A stretch of DNA of 35,740 nt, taken from the NCBI RefSeq assembly GCF_014191255.1, contig NZ_JACHWH010000021.1, positions 1 through 35,740 of the forward strand, written 5' to 3'. This stretch comes from Amycolatopsis bartoniae. GTDB taxonomy: Bacteria; Actinomycetota; Actinomycetes; Mycobacteriales; Pseudonocardiaceae. Position numbers and translations under genes: made by a program. Positions within the stretch are counted from its first letter, which is position 1; each line of letters begins with the position of its first letter. Shown in pieces: positions 8,370-15,675 of this stretch. The notes below the pieces were generated by a model that saw only the letters and a program-made list of their open reading frames with translations, did not search any database and was not told the origin of the DNA.

Positions 8370-9947
8370 GTGAGCATGGTACGAGTGCATGGTCCGAGTG
8401 AGGCCGAGCTGGCGAAGGCGATCAGCCGTTTCGAGGGCATCGTCGGCGCGAGCCACGTCCTAACCTCGGGCGCGGAGTTCGACGAGTTTCGCGACCCGTT
8501 CCAGCCCGCCGGCTGGACGGACTACCGGCCCTCGGTCGTGCTGCAGCCGGAGACGGTGGAGGAGATCCAGGCGATCGTGCGGGTCGCCGCCGAGCACGGC
8601 GTTCCACTGTGGACGAACAGTCAGGGACGCAACAACGGTTACGGTGGCGCGGGTCCGCGGCTGAACGGCTCAGTGACGGTGAACCTGCGCCGGATGAACA
8701 AGATCCTCGAGATCGACGACGACCTGTCCTACGCGCGCGTCGAGCCCGGCGTCAGCTTCCAGCAGCTGCACGACGCGCTCGTGGCCGGTGGCCACCCGCT
8801 GATGCTCTCGGTGCCCGACATCGGCTGGGGCAGCCTCATCGGCAACTCGCTCGACCACGGCGTCACGTATCTGGGGTACGGTCAGGACTTCCAGGCTCCG
8901 TGCGGGATGGAGGTTGTGCTCGCCGACGGGCAGGTGCTGCGCACCGGGATGGGCGGCGTGCCGGGCAGCGCGACCTGGAACCTGTACCGGCGCGGTCTCG
9001 GGCCGTCTCTGGACCAGCTGTTCATGCAGTCGAACTTCGGCATCGTCACGAAGATGGGCGTGTGGCTCCAGCCACAGCCCGAGGCCATCATGCCCGTGAC
9101 CGTCACCGTCGACGCCGAGGACGACATCCGCGCCCTCGTCGACACGCTGCGCGCGCTGCTGCTCGACCGCACCGTCGAAGGCGTGCCCTGCATCTTCAAC
9201 ACCCCGAGCGCCGCGGCGATGGTGTCGAACCGCAAGGACTGGTACGACGGCGAAGGCCCCATGCCCGAGGAGGTCCTCGACCGGATCGGCCGGGAACTGG
9301 GCATCGGGCGCTGGATGCTGCGGATGGCGCTGTGGGGCGACAGTGCGATCGTGGACCACAAGTTCGAGAAAGTGCGGGCAGCGTTCTCCACTATCCCCGG
9401 TGCGAAGATCCGTGGGGAGAAGACGACCCCGGACGGCGCGCGGGAGCTGGAAAGCGCTTCCGATCGCGTGGTGACCGGCGTGCCGAGCCTCGACCTCGTC
9501 GGCATGGCGGGCTGGGCGGCCGGGAACTACGGCGGGCACATGGACTTCGCACCCGTGGTTCCGTTGCGGGGCACCGAAGTCCTGGAGTTCGTCAAGACGT
9601 TCCGGCCCCTGGTCGAGGAAGCCGGGCTGGACTACAAGACCGATCTGATGGCGATCAACGCGCGTAGCGGGATCTACGTCAGTGGCAGCAACTTCGACTT
9701 CCGCGACGAGGAGGGCACCCGCAAGGTCTACGACATCGTCGCGAAGCTGATCCAGGAGGCGGGAAAACGCGGGTACGGCCCGTACCGCTCGCACCTGGAC
9801 TTCATGGACCTGGCCGCCGACCAGTTCTCCTTCGGTCACCACGCGTACCGCAGGTTCGTCGAGAAGATCAAGGATGCGGTCGACCCCGCGGGCATCCTCT
9901 CCCCGGGCAAACAGGGCATCTGGCCGTCGGGAATGCGTGAGGGCTGA
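8370..9947 (+). CDS. Vanillyl-alcohol-oxidase family FAD enzyme (eugenol oxidase/4-alkylphenol oxidase-like)
   Basis: A 525-residue flavoprotein, almost the length of eugenol oxidase (526, from memory). The N-terminal PCMH-type FAD domain shows RPSVVLQPETVEEIQ and the GRNNGYGG loop. His390 in NYGGHMDF is the expected site of covalent 8-alpha-histidyl FAD. Active-site residues that bind the phenolate and drive quinone-methide formation appear kept: Tyr91, Asp150 in VPDIGWGS, and Tyr472-Arg473 in GPYRSH. The family oxidises para-substituted phenols (p-cresol, vanillyl alcohol, eugenol, 4-alkylphenols). The GTG at 8370 follows GAGGGAG; an ATG at 8376 is equally placed behind AGGAAG. It is last in the rightward block and is followed by a strong terminator. 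A substrate with a para-hydroxyphenyl side chain is likely; oxidase versus dehydrogenase is not decided. Confidence 0.85.
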   Translation: MSMVRVHGPSEAELAKAISRFEGIVGASHVLTSGAEFDEFRDPFQPAGWTDYRPSVVLQPETVEEIQAIVRVAAEHGVPLWTNSQGRNNGYGGAGPRLNGSVTVNLRRMNKILEIDDDLSYARVEPGVSFQQLHDALVAGGHPLMLSVPDIGWGSLIGNSLDHGVTYLGYGQDFQAPCGMEVVLADGQVLRTGMGGVPGSATWNLYRRGLGPSLDQLFMQSNFGIVTKMGVWLQPQPEAIMPVTVTVDAEDDIRALVDTLRALLLDRTVEGVPCIFNTPSAAAMVSNRKDWYDGEGPMPEEVLDRIGRELGIGRWMLRMALWGDSAIVDHKFEKVRAAFSTIPGAKIRGEKTTPDGARELESASDRVVTGVPSLDLVGMAGWAAGNYGGHMDFAPVVPLRGTEVLEFVKTFRPLVEEAGLDYKTDLMAINARSGIYVSGSNFDFRDEEGTRKVYDIVAKLIQEAGKRGYGPYRSHLDFMDLAADQFSFGHHAYRRFVEKIKDAVDPAGILSPGKQGIWPSGMREG

Positions 9948-9960
9948 CCGGAGGGCAACC

Positions 9961-10001
9961 GCGGTGTGGCCGCCCGCGTGGCACGCGGGCGGCCACACCG
10001 C
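9961..10001. terminator. Bidirectional terminator, 20-bp perfect inverted repeat
   Basis: The 20 bases 9961-9980 are exactly the reverse complement of 9982-10001, separated by one base. In RNA this would form a stem of about 17 G/C-rich pairs with a small loop. It lies between the convergent VAO-type gene and the exported dioxygenase gene, and ends 5 bases before the stop codon of the latter. There is no U tract, as is usual in actinomycetes. Confidence 0.8.
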
Positions 10002-10006
10002 CAGGA

Positions 10007-10813
10007 TCACGAAGCCGGCGGGGGCGTGCCGCCCGGCGGGAGGCCACCGGACGTGTCGCTGTCGTCGGCGCCGACGGCCGTGTCGGACAGGTCGAGGCCG
10101 ATCGCGAAGTTCGCGCTGTAGCCGTGGCCCAGCCTGCGGGGGCGCAGGACCATCTGGTCACCGCCCTCGGCGTAGATGAAGTCGGTGTCGTTGGTGGTGT
10201 CCGGTGCGCCTTCGTCGATGTAGGGCGCCGTGTTGAGGTAGGTGGCCTTGAACTCCTCGGTGAAGTAGAGCTGCGAGGTGAACTCGTACGGGTTGCCGTC
10301 GGTGCCGGTGGTGCGGATCTTGATGTGGATGTGCACGGTCCGGCCGGTGTACCAGCCCGGCAGGATCGTGGTGAACCGGACGTTGCCCGCGCCGTTGGTC
10401 AGCTGGTACCCGCGCAGGTACTTCTTGCCCGTGGTGTTCTCCACCGCCATGTCGGAGTAGATGCCCCGTGCGTCGCACTGCCAGATGTCGACCTGCGCGC
10501 CGCGGAGCGGGGCACACCGGCCGTTGACCTGGAGCACCTGCAGGTCGAGCCGCAGCGGGATGCCTTCGACCACGGAGCCGTCGGAGGGGTCGCTGCGGAT
10601 GTCGGAGCGGTTGAGCATTTCGTCGACGAAGTACGGGCCCTCGATCGCTTCGGGTTTGGCGACGCAGTCGACGGTCCGGCCGGCTTCCGCCGGTGTGCTG
10701 CCTTGCGCGATGCCTGCTCCGGTGAGGGTCAGCACGGCGCCTGTGCCACCGAGGATGGCCAGTGCCCGGCGCCGGCTGACCACACTGCCCACCGGGCGGT
10801 CGTCGTCATGCAT
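10007..10813 (-). CDS. Tat-exported intradiol ring-cleavage dioxygenase
   Basis: A 268-residue protein of the protocatechuate 3,4-dioxygenase fold. It begins with a twin-arginine signal (SRRRALAILGG, Arg14-16, then a hydrophobic stretch to about residue 36), so it folds with its iron inside and is exported. Fe(III) ligands of the intradiol family are all present: Tyr119 in RGIYSD, Tyr155 in PGWYTG, His161 and His163 in VHIHIK. The C-terminal 30 residues are a low-complexity Asp/Gly/Pro tail. The ATG at 10813 follows AAGGAG. It is divergent from the hydroxyquinol operon. Related secreted dioxygenases in Streptomyces cleave catechol-type lignin products outside the cell. Here it may open catechols or hydroxyquinols before uptake, or detoxify quinone-forming phenols. 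Substrate unproven. Confidence 0.88.
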   Translation of the reverse strand: MHDDDRPVGSVVSRRRALAILGGTGAVLTLTGAGIAQGSTPAEAGRTVDCVAKPEAIEGPYFVDEMLNRSDIRSDPSDGSVVEGIPLRLDLQVLQVNGRCAPLRGAQVDIWQCDARGIYSDMAVENTTGKKYLRGYQLTNGAGNVRFTTILPGWYTGRTVHIHIKIRTTGTDGNPYEFTSQLYFTEEFKATYLNTAPYIDEGAPDTTNDTDFIYAEGGDQMVLRPRRLGHGYSANFAIGLDLSDTAVGADDSDTSGGLPPGGTPPPAS

Positions 10814-10826
10814 TCACATTCTCCTT

Positions 10827-10939
10827 CGGTCGGTTCGGGAAAAACCCGTTTTCGGACCGTAGGGGCGGTTCCTGAGGACCAGTCCGGTGAACACTGTGAA
10901 CGAGCTATGTGTTCCGGCTCGAACCGATGTTCGTTGAAC
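10827..10939. promoter_or_regulatory. Divergent control region with GAAC/GTTC repeats
   Basis: The 190 bases between the divergent genes (10814-11003) hold several related elements. GTGAAC occurs twice in direct repeat (10887-10892, 10896-10901). GTTC-N6-GAAC spans 10911-10924 and GTTC-N3-GAAC spans 10929-10939. A nested inverted repeat (CGGTC/GACCG around CGGG/CCCG, 10827-10859) lies in the leader of the exported dioxygenase. The GAAC cluster looks like binding sites for one dimeric regulator, perhaps of IclR or LysR type as in other aromatic operons, but no such regulator gene is in the window. Confidence 0.35.
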
Positions 10940-11003
10940 GACCACCCCCGCCCGTTCGCCCCCGTGGTCCGGCAACATCCGGCCGAGGAAGCGCGGGAGT
11001 GGA

Positions 11004-12209
11004 GTGGAGATGACCCAACGTCGCAGTACACCCGAGATCGCCATCGTCGGCGCCGGGATCGGCGGTCTCGCGGCCGCCGCGTTCCTCCACCGGGCAGGTC
11101 TGCCGTGCAGGCTGTACGAGCAGGCACCCGAGCTGAAGGAGGTGGGCGCGGGCCTGGTCGTGGCGCCCAACGCCGCCCGGTTGCTGCGCCGGCTCGGCGT
11201 ACTCGGGGAACTGGAGCGGCGGGCCGTGCGGCTGGACGTCGGCTGGGAGTTCCGCCGCTGGCAGGACGGCACCGTGCTGTCCGCCGAAGAACTCACGGCG
11301 TCCTGCGAAAGGCTCTACGGCGAGCAGACCTACACCGTGCACCGCGCGGACCTGCTCGAGATCGTCCGGGCGGCCGTTCCCGACGGCGCAATCCAGCTGG
11401 GCAGGCGATGCGTCGAACTGATGCAGCGCGGTGACCGTCCGGCGCTGCGCTTCGACGACGGCGAGGTCGTCGAGGCCGACGTCGTGATCGGTGCCGACGG
11501 TGTCCACTCGGTCGTGCGCCGCGCTCTCACCGGGTCACCCGCCCCCGTGTACTCGGGGATGTGCGCGTTCCGTGCGCTGGTACCGGCGGAACGGGCGCCG
11601 TCACTGGCCCGCCGCAACGCGCAGACACTCTGGATCGGTCCGGACCACCACCTGGTGCACTACCCGATCTGCGCCGGGAAACTGGTGAACCTCGTCGCGT
11701 TCGCCCCGGCCGGGGACTACTCGGTGGAGTCGTGGTCGGCGACCGCGACGGTCGAGGAGTTCCTGGCCGAGTTCGAGGGGTGGGACCCGCGGTTGCTCGA
11801 GCTGATCCGCGCGGGCGGTGTGCCGGGACGCTGGGCGTTGCTCGACCGGGCGCCACTGTCCCGGTGGAGCCACGGTCCGGTGACGCTGCTGGGGGACGCC
11901 GCGCACCCGATGTTCCCGTTCTTCGCACAGGGCGCGGCACAGGCACTCGAAGACGCCGCGGTACTGGCCCGGTGCCTGGCCGCGGACGCCACCGATCCGT
12001 CCGGGGCGCTCCAGCGCTACGAAGCGCTGCGGATTTCACGCACCACGAAGCTGCAGCAGATCAGCCGCGGGCGGTCGCACATCAACCACCTGCCCGACGG
12101 CCCCGACCAGCAAGCCCGGGACGCGGCGTTCGCGGACAGCGATCCGCTGGTCGCCAACGGCTGGATCTACGAGTACGACCCCGACGCCACCCCGGCGTTC
12201 TCGGGCTGA
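11004..12209 (+). CDS. FAD-dependent aromatic monooxygenase, salicylate 1-hydroxylase-like
   Basis: A 401-residue class A flavoprotein monooxygenase. The dinucleotide-binding GAGIGG (16-21), the GADGVHS motif (163-169) that contacts FAD and NAD(P)H, and GDAAHP (297-302) followed by FFAQGAAQALEDA are all intact. The last motif is typical of salicylate, 3-hydroxybenzoate-6 and 6-hydroxynicotinate hydroxylases. The GTG at 11004 and the ATG at 11010 are both preceded by GGAG; the ATG is perhaps the better start. It leads an operon with an aromatic-acid transporter, maleylacetate reductase and hydroxyquinol dioxygenase. The natural reading is oxidative decarboxylation of a dihydroxybenzoate, for example 2,4-dihydroxybenzoate, to hydroxyquinol. 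Ring hydroxylation of resorcinol is an alternative. The family is firm, the substrate inferred. Confidence 0.85.
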   Translation: MEMTQRRSTPEIAIVGAGIGGLAAAAFLHRAGLPCRLYEQAPELKEVGAGLVVAPNAARLLRRLGVLGELERRAVRLDVGWEFRRWQDGTVLSAEELTASCERLYGEQTYTVHRADLLEIVRAAVPDGAIQLGRRCVELMQRGDRPALRFDDGEVVEADVVIGADGVHSVVRRALTGSPAPVYSGMCAFRALVPAERAPSLARRNAQTLWIGPDHHLVHYPICAGKLVNLVAFAPAGDYSVESWSATATVEEFLAEFEGWDPRLLELIRAGGVPGRWALLDRAPLSRWSHGPVTLLGDAAHPMFPFFAQGAAQALEDAAVLARCLAADATDPSGALQRYEALRISRTTKLQQISRGRSHINHLPDGPDQQARDAAFADSDPLVANGWIYEYDPDATPAFSG

Positions 12210-12249
12210 GCACCGGTACCGCTGACAACGCCGTCAGGAGGAGACAGAG

Positions 12250-13560
12250 GTGAGAACACGGAGTGTGTACTGGGTTCTGGGCATCTGCTGGGCGACCATC
12301 GTCTTCGACGGTTACGACCTGATCGCCTTCGGCAGCGTGCTGCCGGACCTGCTGCGCTACCGGGCCTGGGGACTGGACGCGGCCGAGGCCGGGCGGATCG
12401 GCAGCCTCGCACTGGTCGGGATGCTGCTCGGTGCCCTGGTGGCCGGCACGGTGACCGATGTACTGGGGCGGCGGCGGATCATGCTGAGCTGCCTGGCCTG
12501 GTTCTCGGTGGCGATGCCGCTGACGGGCCTGGCCCCGAACCCCGCGGTCTTCGGTCTGCTGCGTTTCGCGACAGGCCTGGGCCTGGGCGGAGTCGTACCG
12601 ACGGCCATCGCGCTGACCATCGAGTACTCGCCGTCCGCGCGGCGGCAGCTGCACAACGCGCTGATGTACTCGGGTTACTCGGCCGGCGGCGTGCTCGCCG
12701 CGGTGCTCGCCCTCGTCGTGCTGCCGGCCGGCGGATTCCGGATGATGTTCTTCCTCGGTGCCGCGCCGCTCGTGCTGATTCTGCCGCTGGCGTACTGGTT
12801 GCTGCCGGAATCGGTGTCGTTCCTGGTTGCCCGCGGGCGGGAGGAGGAAGCCCGCCGCTACGCCGCTCGCTACCGGATCGAAGTGCCCGGCGTCGCCGCG
12901 ACCGCGGCGGAACGACCGCGGGCCCTCGAATCGATCCGGCTCCTGTTCTCCCGCCGGTACCTCCGAGGCACGGTGGTGTTCTGGCTGATTTCCCTGATCG
13001 GACTGCTCCTGGTCTACGGGCTCAACACCTGGTTGCCGGAGGTCATGCGGCGGTCCGGCTACTCACTGGGCTCCTCGCTGGTGTTCCTGCTGGTCTTCAA
13101 TGCGGGCGCGGTCGTCGGCGTCATCGCGGCGGGCGCGCTGGCGGACCGGATCGGGGAGCGGCTGGTGGTCGCCGGCGCTTTCTTGGTGGCCGCGGTGTCG
13201 GTGCTGCTGCTGGCGTCCCGTCCTCCGGCGGGACCACTGCTGGTCCTGACGGCGGTGGCGGGCTTCGGCGCGAACACCCAGACACTGGTCAACGCGTTCG
13301 TGGGCGGCCACTACCCGCCGGCCGCGCGGGCGACCGCTCTGGGCTGGGCACTGGCGGTGGGCAGGATCGGCGGCATCATCGGCCCGACCTACGGCGGGCT
13401 GCTCGTGACCGCTGTGCAGAACGGAACCCTCGGAGCGGGTTGGAGTTTCTACGGGTTCGCGATCCCGGCCGTCGTCGCGGCCGTCGCGATTCCCCTCGTT
13501 CCGCGTTCACGGGGCGCGGACGACGACCGGAAGGAACGGACAGATGCGGTTCGTGCATGA
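12250..13560 (+). CDS. MFS aromatic acid:H+ symporter (AAHS family, PcaK/BenK-like)
   Basis: A 436-residue, 12-segment transporter. The first membrane helix carries FDGYDLIAFG, the DGxD motif needed for substrate transport in PcaK-type carriers. The loop 2-3 motif reads GTVTDVLGRRRIM. A central cytoplasmic stretch (about residues 195-220) precedes helix 7. The GTG start at 12250 follows AGGAGG by 8 bases. The 3' end overlaps maleylacetate reductase 1 by 17 bases. Its place in the hydroxyquinol operon suggests import of the hydroxybenzoate consumed by the monooxygenase upstream. Confidence 0.88.
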   Translation: MRTRSVYWVLGICWATIVFDGYDLIAFGSVLPDLLRYRAWGLDAAEAGRIGSLALVGMLLGALVAGTVTDVLGRRRIMLSCLAWFSVAMPLTGLAPNPAVFGLLRFATGLGLGGVVPTAIALTIEYSPSARRQLHNALMYSGYSAGGVLAAVLALVVLPAGGFRMMFFLGAAPLVLILPLAYWLLPESVSFLVARGREEEARRYAARYRIEVPGVAATAAERPRALESIRLLFSRRYLRGTVVFWLISLIGLLLVYGLNTWLPEVMRRSGYSLGSSLVFLLVFNAGAVVGVIAAGALADRIGERLVVAGAFLVAAVSVLLLASRPPAGPLLVLTAVAGFGANTQTLVNAFVGGHYPPAARATALGWALAVGRIGGIIGPTYGGLLVTAVQNGTLGAGWSFYGFAIPAVVAAVAIPLVPRSRGADDDRKERTDAVRA

Positions 13561-14623
13561 GAGTCCGCCGCAGCGGGTGCGGTTCGCGTCCGGGGAAGCG
13601 GCAGGCGCGCTGGGGGAGGAGGTGGACCGTCTGGGCGCGTCGCGGGTGATGGTGATCGCTGCGCCACCGGAAGCCCGCCTCGCGGAGGAGGTGACCGCAG
13701 GCCTTCCGGTGGTGCACCGGCACGACGACGTCGCGATGCACGTCCCGCTCGCCGTCGCGGAACGGGCGCGGAACGCCGCCCGCGACCGCGGAGTGGACCT
13801 CGTGGTGACCGTGGGCGGGGGTTCCACGACCGGCCTGGGAAAGGCGGTCGCGCTCACCACCGGCCTGCCCGTCGTCGCGGTGCCCACCACCTACGCCGGT
13901 TCGGAGGCGACCAGCGTGTGGGGCCTGACCGAGGACGGCCGCAAGACCACCGGGACCGACGCGCGCGTCCTGCCCCGCGCGGTGGTGTACGACGCCGCGC
14001 TGACGGTGTCGCTGCCCGTGCCGATGAGTGTCGCGTCCGGACTGAACGCGCTGGCGCACTGCGTAGACTCGATGTGGGGCCCGCGGGCCGACCCGATCGA
14101 CCGCGTCCTGGCGGCCGAGGGAGCACGTGCCCTGGCCGCCGGACTGCCGAAGATCACGGCGGAACCCACCGGGCTGGCCGGACGAGAGCAGGCCCTGTAC
14201 GCGACCTACCTGTCGGCGCGGGCGTTCTCTTCGGCGGGTTCCGGGCTGCACCACAAGATCTGCCACGTCCTGGGCGGCCGGTACAACCTCCCGCACGCCC
14301 AGACCCACGCCGTGGTCCTGCCCCACGTGCTCGCCTTCAACGCGCCCGCGGCACCCGAAGCCGAGGAACGCCTCGCCGCGGCCTTCGGCGCCTCGTCGGC
14401 GATCGAGGGGCTGCACCGGCTCCGGCAGGCTGTCGACGCGCCGAAGGCGTTGCGGGACTACGGGTTCGAAGAGCGTGACATCGACCCCGTGGTGCCCGCG
14501 ATCCTCGAGTCGGTACCGGAGGGCAATCCCCGCGCGGTGACAGCCGGGGACGTGCGGCGTTTGCTGCACGCGGCGTGGGAGGGCGCCGATCCACGAACCC
14601 CGTCGACGGAAAGGGAGAACTGA
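13544..14623 (+). CDS. Maleylacetate reductase 1
   Basis: A 359-residue enzyme of the iron-containing alcohol dehydrogenase superfamily that reduces maleylacetate to 3-oxoadipate with NAD(P)H. The cofactor loop GGGSTTGLGKA (91-101), PTTYAGSEAT (114-123), NALAHCVDS with His172 and HHKICH (236-241) match the maleylacetate reductase subgroup rather than general alcohol dehydrogenases. It overlaps the transporter by 17 bases and ends 3 bases before hydroxyquinol dioxygenase 1, so expression is coupled. The operon converts the dioxygenase product onward to 3-oxoadipate, which joins the beta-ketoadipate route; the thiolase and CoA transferase for that step are not in the window. A second copy lies at 20345-21400 on the other strand. 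Confidence 0.93.
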   Translation: MRFVHESPPQRVRFASGEAAGALGEEVDRLGASRVMVIAAPPEARLAEEVTAGLPVVHRHDDVAMHVPLAVAERARNAARDRGVDLVVTVGGGSTTGLGKAVALTTGLPVVAVPTTYAGSEATSVWGLTEDGRKTTGTDARVLPRAVVYDAALTVSLPVPMSVASGLNALAHCVDSMWGPRADPIDRVLAAEGARALAAGLPKITAEPTGLAGREQALYATYLSARAFSSAGSGLHHKICHVLGGRYNLPHAQTHAVVLPHVLAFNAPAAPEAEERLAAAFGASSAIEGLHRLRQAVDAPKALRDYGFEERDIDPVVPAILESVPEGNPRAVTAGDVRRLLHAAWEGADPRTPSTEREN

Positions 14624-14626
14624 GCA

Positions 14627-15502
14627 GTGGGCGACACGCAGCAGGCACGGGAAGAGGCGTTGGTCCAGGAGGTCCTGGCCTCCTTCGACGGCACCGGGGA
14701 CCCACGGCTGAAGTTCGTCATGCAGGCACTGACGAGGCACCTGCACGCGTTTCTGCGTGAGGTGCGGCTGACCGAGCAGGAGTGGGCCCGCGCCATCGAG
14801 TTCCTCACCGCCGCCGGTCACATCACCGATGACAAGCGGCAGGAGTTCGTGCTGCTGTCCGACGTGTTCGGCGCGTCGATGCAGACGGTCTCGATGAACA
14901 ACGAGGCCGACGCGAACGCGACCGAGGCCACGGTGCTCGGCCCGTTCTTCACCGAAGGATCACCGGAAGTCCCGCTGGGCGGCGACATCTCCGGCGGTGC
15001 GGCCGGGCAGCCGTGCTGGGTCGAGGGCACCGTCTCCGACACCGCGGGGAAGCCGATTCCCGGCGCCCGCCTGGAAGTCTGGGAGTGCGACGAAGACGGG
15101 TTCTACGACGTGCAGTACCGCGACGACCGCGTCGCCGCCCGTGGGCACCTGTTCAGCGACGCCGACGGTGGCTACCGGTTCTGGGCGCTGACCCCGGTGC
15201 CCTACCCGATTCCGCACGACGGCCCGGTCGGCGCGCTGCTCGACGCCACGGGCCGGTCGCACATGCGCGCCGCGCACCTGCACTTCAAGGTCAGCGCACC
15301 GGGCAAGCGCACGCTGATCACGCACATCTTCGTGCGCGGCGGCGAGTACCTGGACCGGGACGCGGTGTTCGGGGTGCGGGACTCGCTCATCGCGGACTTC
15401 ACCGAGCAGCCGGCCGGTGCGCCGACACCGGACGGCCGCGAGCTGGGCACCGCCACGTGGACCAGGACCCGGTTCGACATCGTCCTGCCGGACGCGACCT
15501 GA
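14627..15502 (+). CDS. Hydroxyquinol 1,2-dioxygenase 1
   Basis: A 291-residue non-haem Fe(III) intradiol dioxygenase that opens hydroxyquinol (1,2,4-benzenetriol) to maleylacetate. An N-terminal helical dimerisation domain (about 1-100) is followed by the catalytic beta-sandwich. Iron ligands are Tyr160 (DGFYDVQ), Tyr193 (VPYPIPHDGP), His217 and His219 (AAHLHF). The pairing with maleylacetate reductase and the long hydroxyquinol-type N terminus separate it from catechol dioxygenases. The GTG start at 14627 follows AAGGGAG. It is the last intact gene of the operon. The closely similar paralogue at 19467 shares long identical blocks such as EFLT..GHITDDKRQEF. Confidence 0.93.
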   Translation: MGDTQQAREEALVQEVLASFDGTGDPRLKFVMQALTRHLHAFLREVRLTEQEWARAIEFLTAAGHITDDKRQEFVLLSDVFGASMQTVSMNNEADANATEATVLGPFFTEGSPEVPLGGDISGGAAGQPCWVEGTVSDTAGKPIPGARLEVWECDEDGFYDVQYRDDRVAARGHLFSDADGGYRFWALTPVPYPIPHDGPVGALLDATGRSHMRAAHLHFKVSAPGKRTLITHIFVRGGEYLDRDAVFGVRDSLIADFTEQPAGAPTPDGRELGTATWTRTRFDIVLPDAT

Positions 15503-15522
15503 CACAGCGATCACCTCCGCTC

Positions 15523-15611
15523 ATGGGCGCGCTCGGCGACGACGACGGCACCGTCGAGCTCGTGCGCACCTACTGCGACAGGTGATCCCGATCCGGACGT
15601 CACGCCCAGCG
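15523..15611 (+). pseudogene. Broken 5' fragment of an LLM flavin-dependent oxidoreductase gene
   Basis: The reading from ATG 15523 gives MGALGDDDGTVELVRTYCDR and then a stop. It matches the first 17 residues of the intact LLM oxidoreductase starting at 34097 (MGALSDDAGTLKFVHTY) at 12 positions, and the DNA is similarly close from CTCATGGGCGCGCTC onward. After a frame change, codons for D-P-D-P-D-V-T-P resemble the next part of that protein (S-E-T-E-P-D-V-H-D-P). Then the match ends at the terminator. No good ribosome site precedes it. It appears to be the remnant of a second copy deleted from the end of the hydroxyquinol operon. A functional 20-residue peptide cannot be excluded but seems unlikely. 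Confidence 0.65.
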
Positions 15612-15615
15612 CGGA

Positions 15616-15665
15616 CCGGTCGGTCGGGCGTGGGTGGCGAGCTGCTCTCACGCCCGACCGACCGG
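15616..15665. terminator. Bidirectional terminator
   Basis: A 17-base arm (15616-15632, from CCGGTCGG to GGGCGTG) is perfectly complementary to 15649-15665, with a 16-base loop. It lies between the convergent hydroxyquinol operon and the MFS gene ending at 15676. It directly abuts the LLM gene remnant. Confidence 0.75.
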
Positions 15666-15675
15666 AAATCCGTGC

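Noticed and set aside
5979..8456. Very long minus-strand open frame (825 codons) opposite the ATPase and DRE-TIM genes
   Set aside because: It is an Arg/Gly/His-rich antisense shadow, common in high-GC DNA. The plus-strand genes there have complete catalytic motifs.
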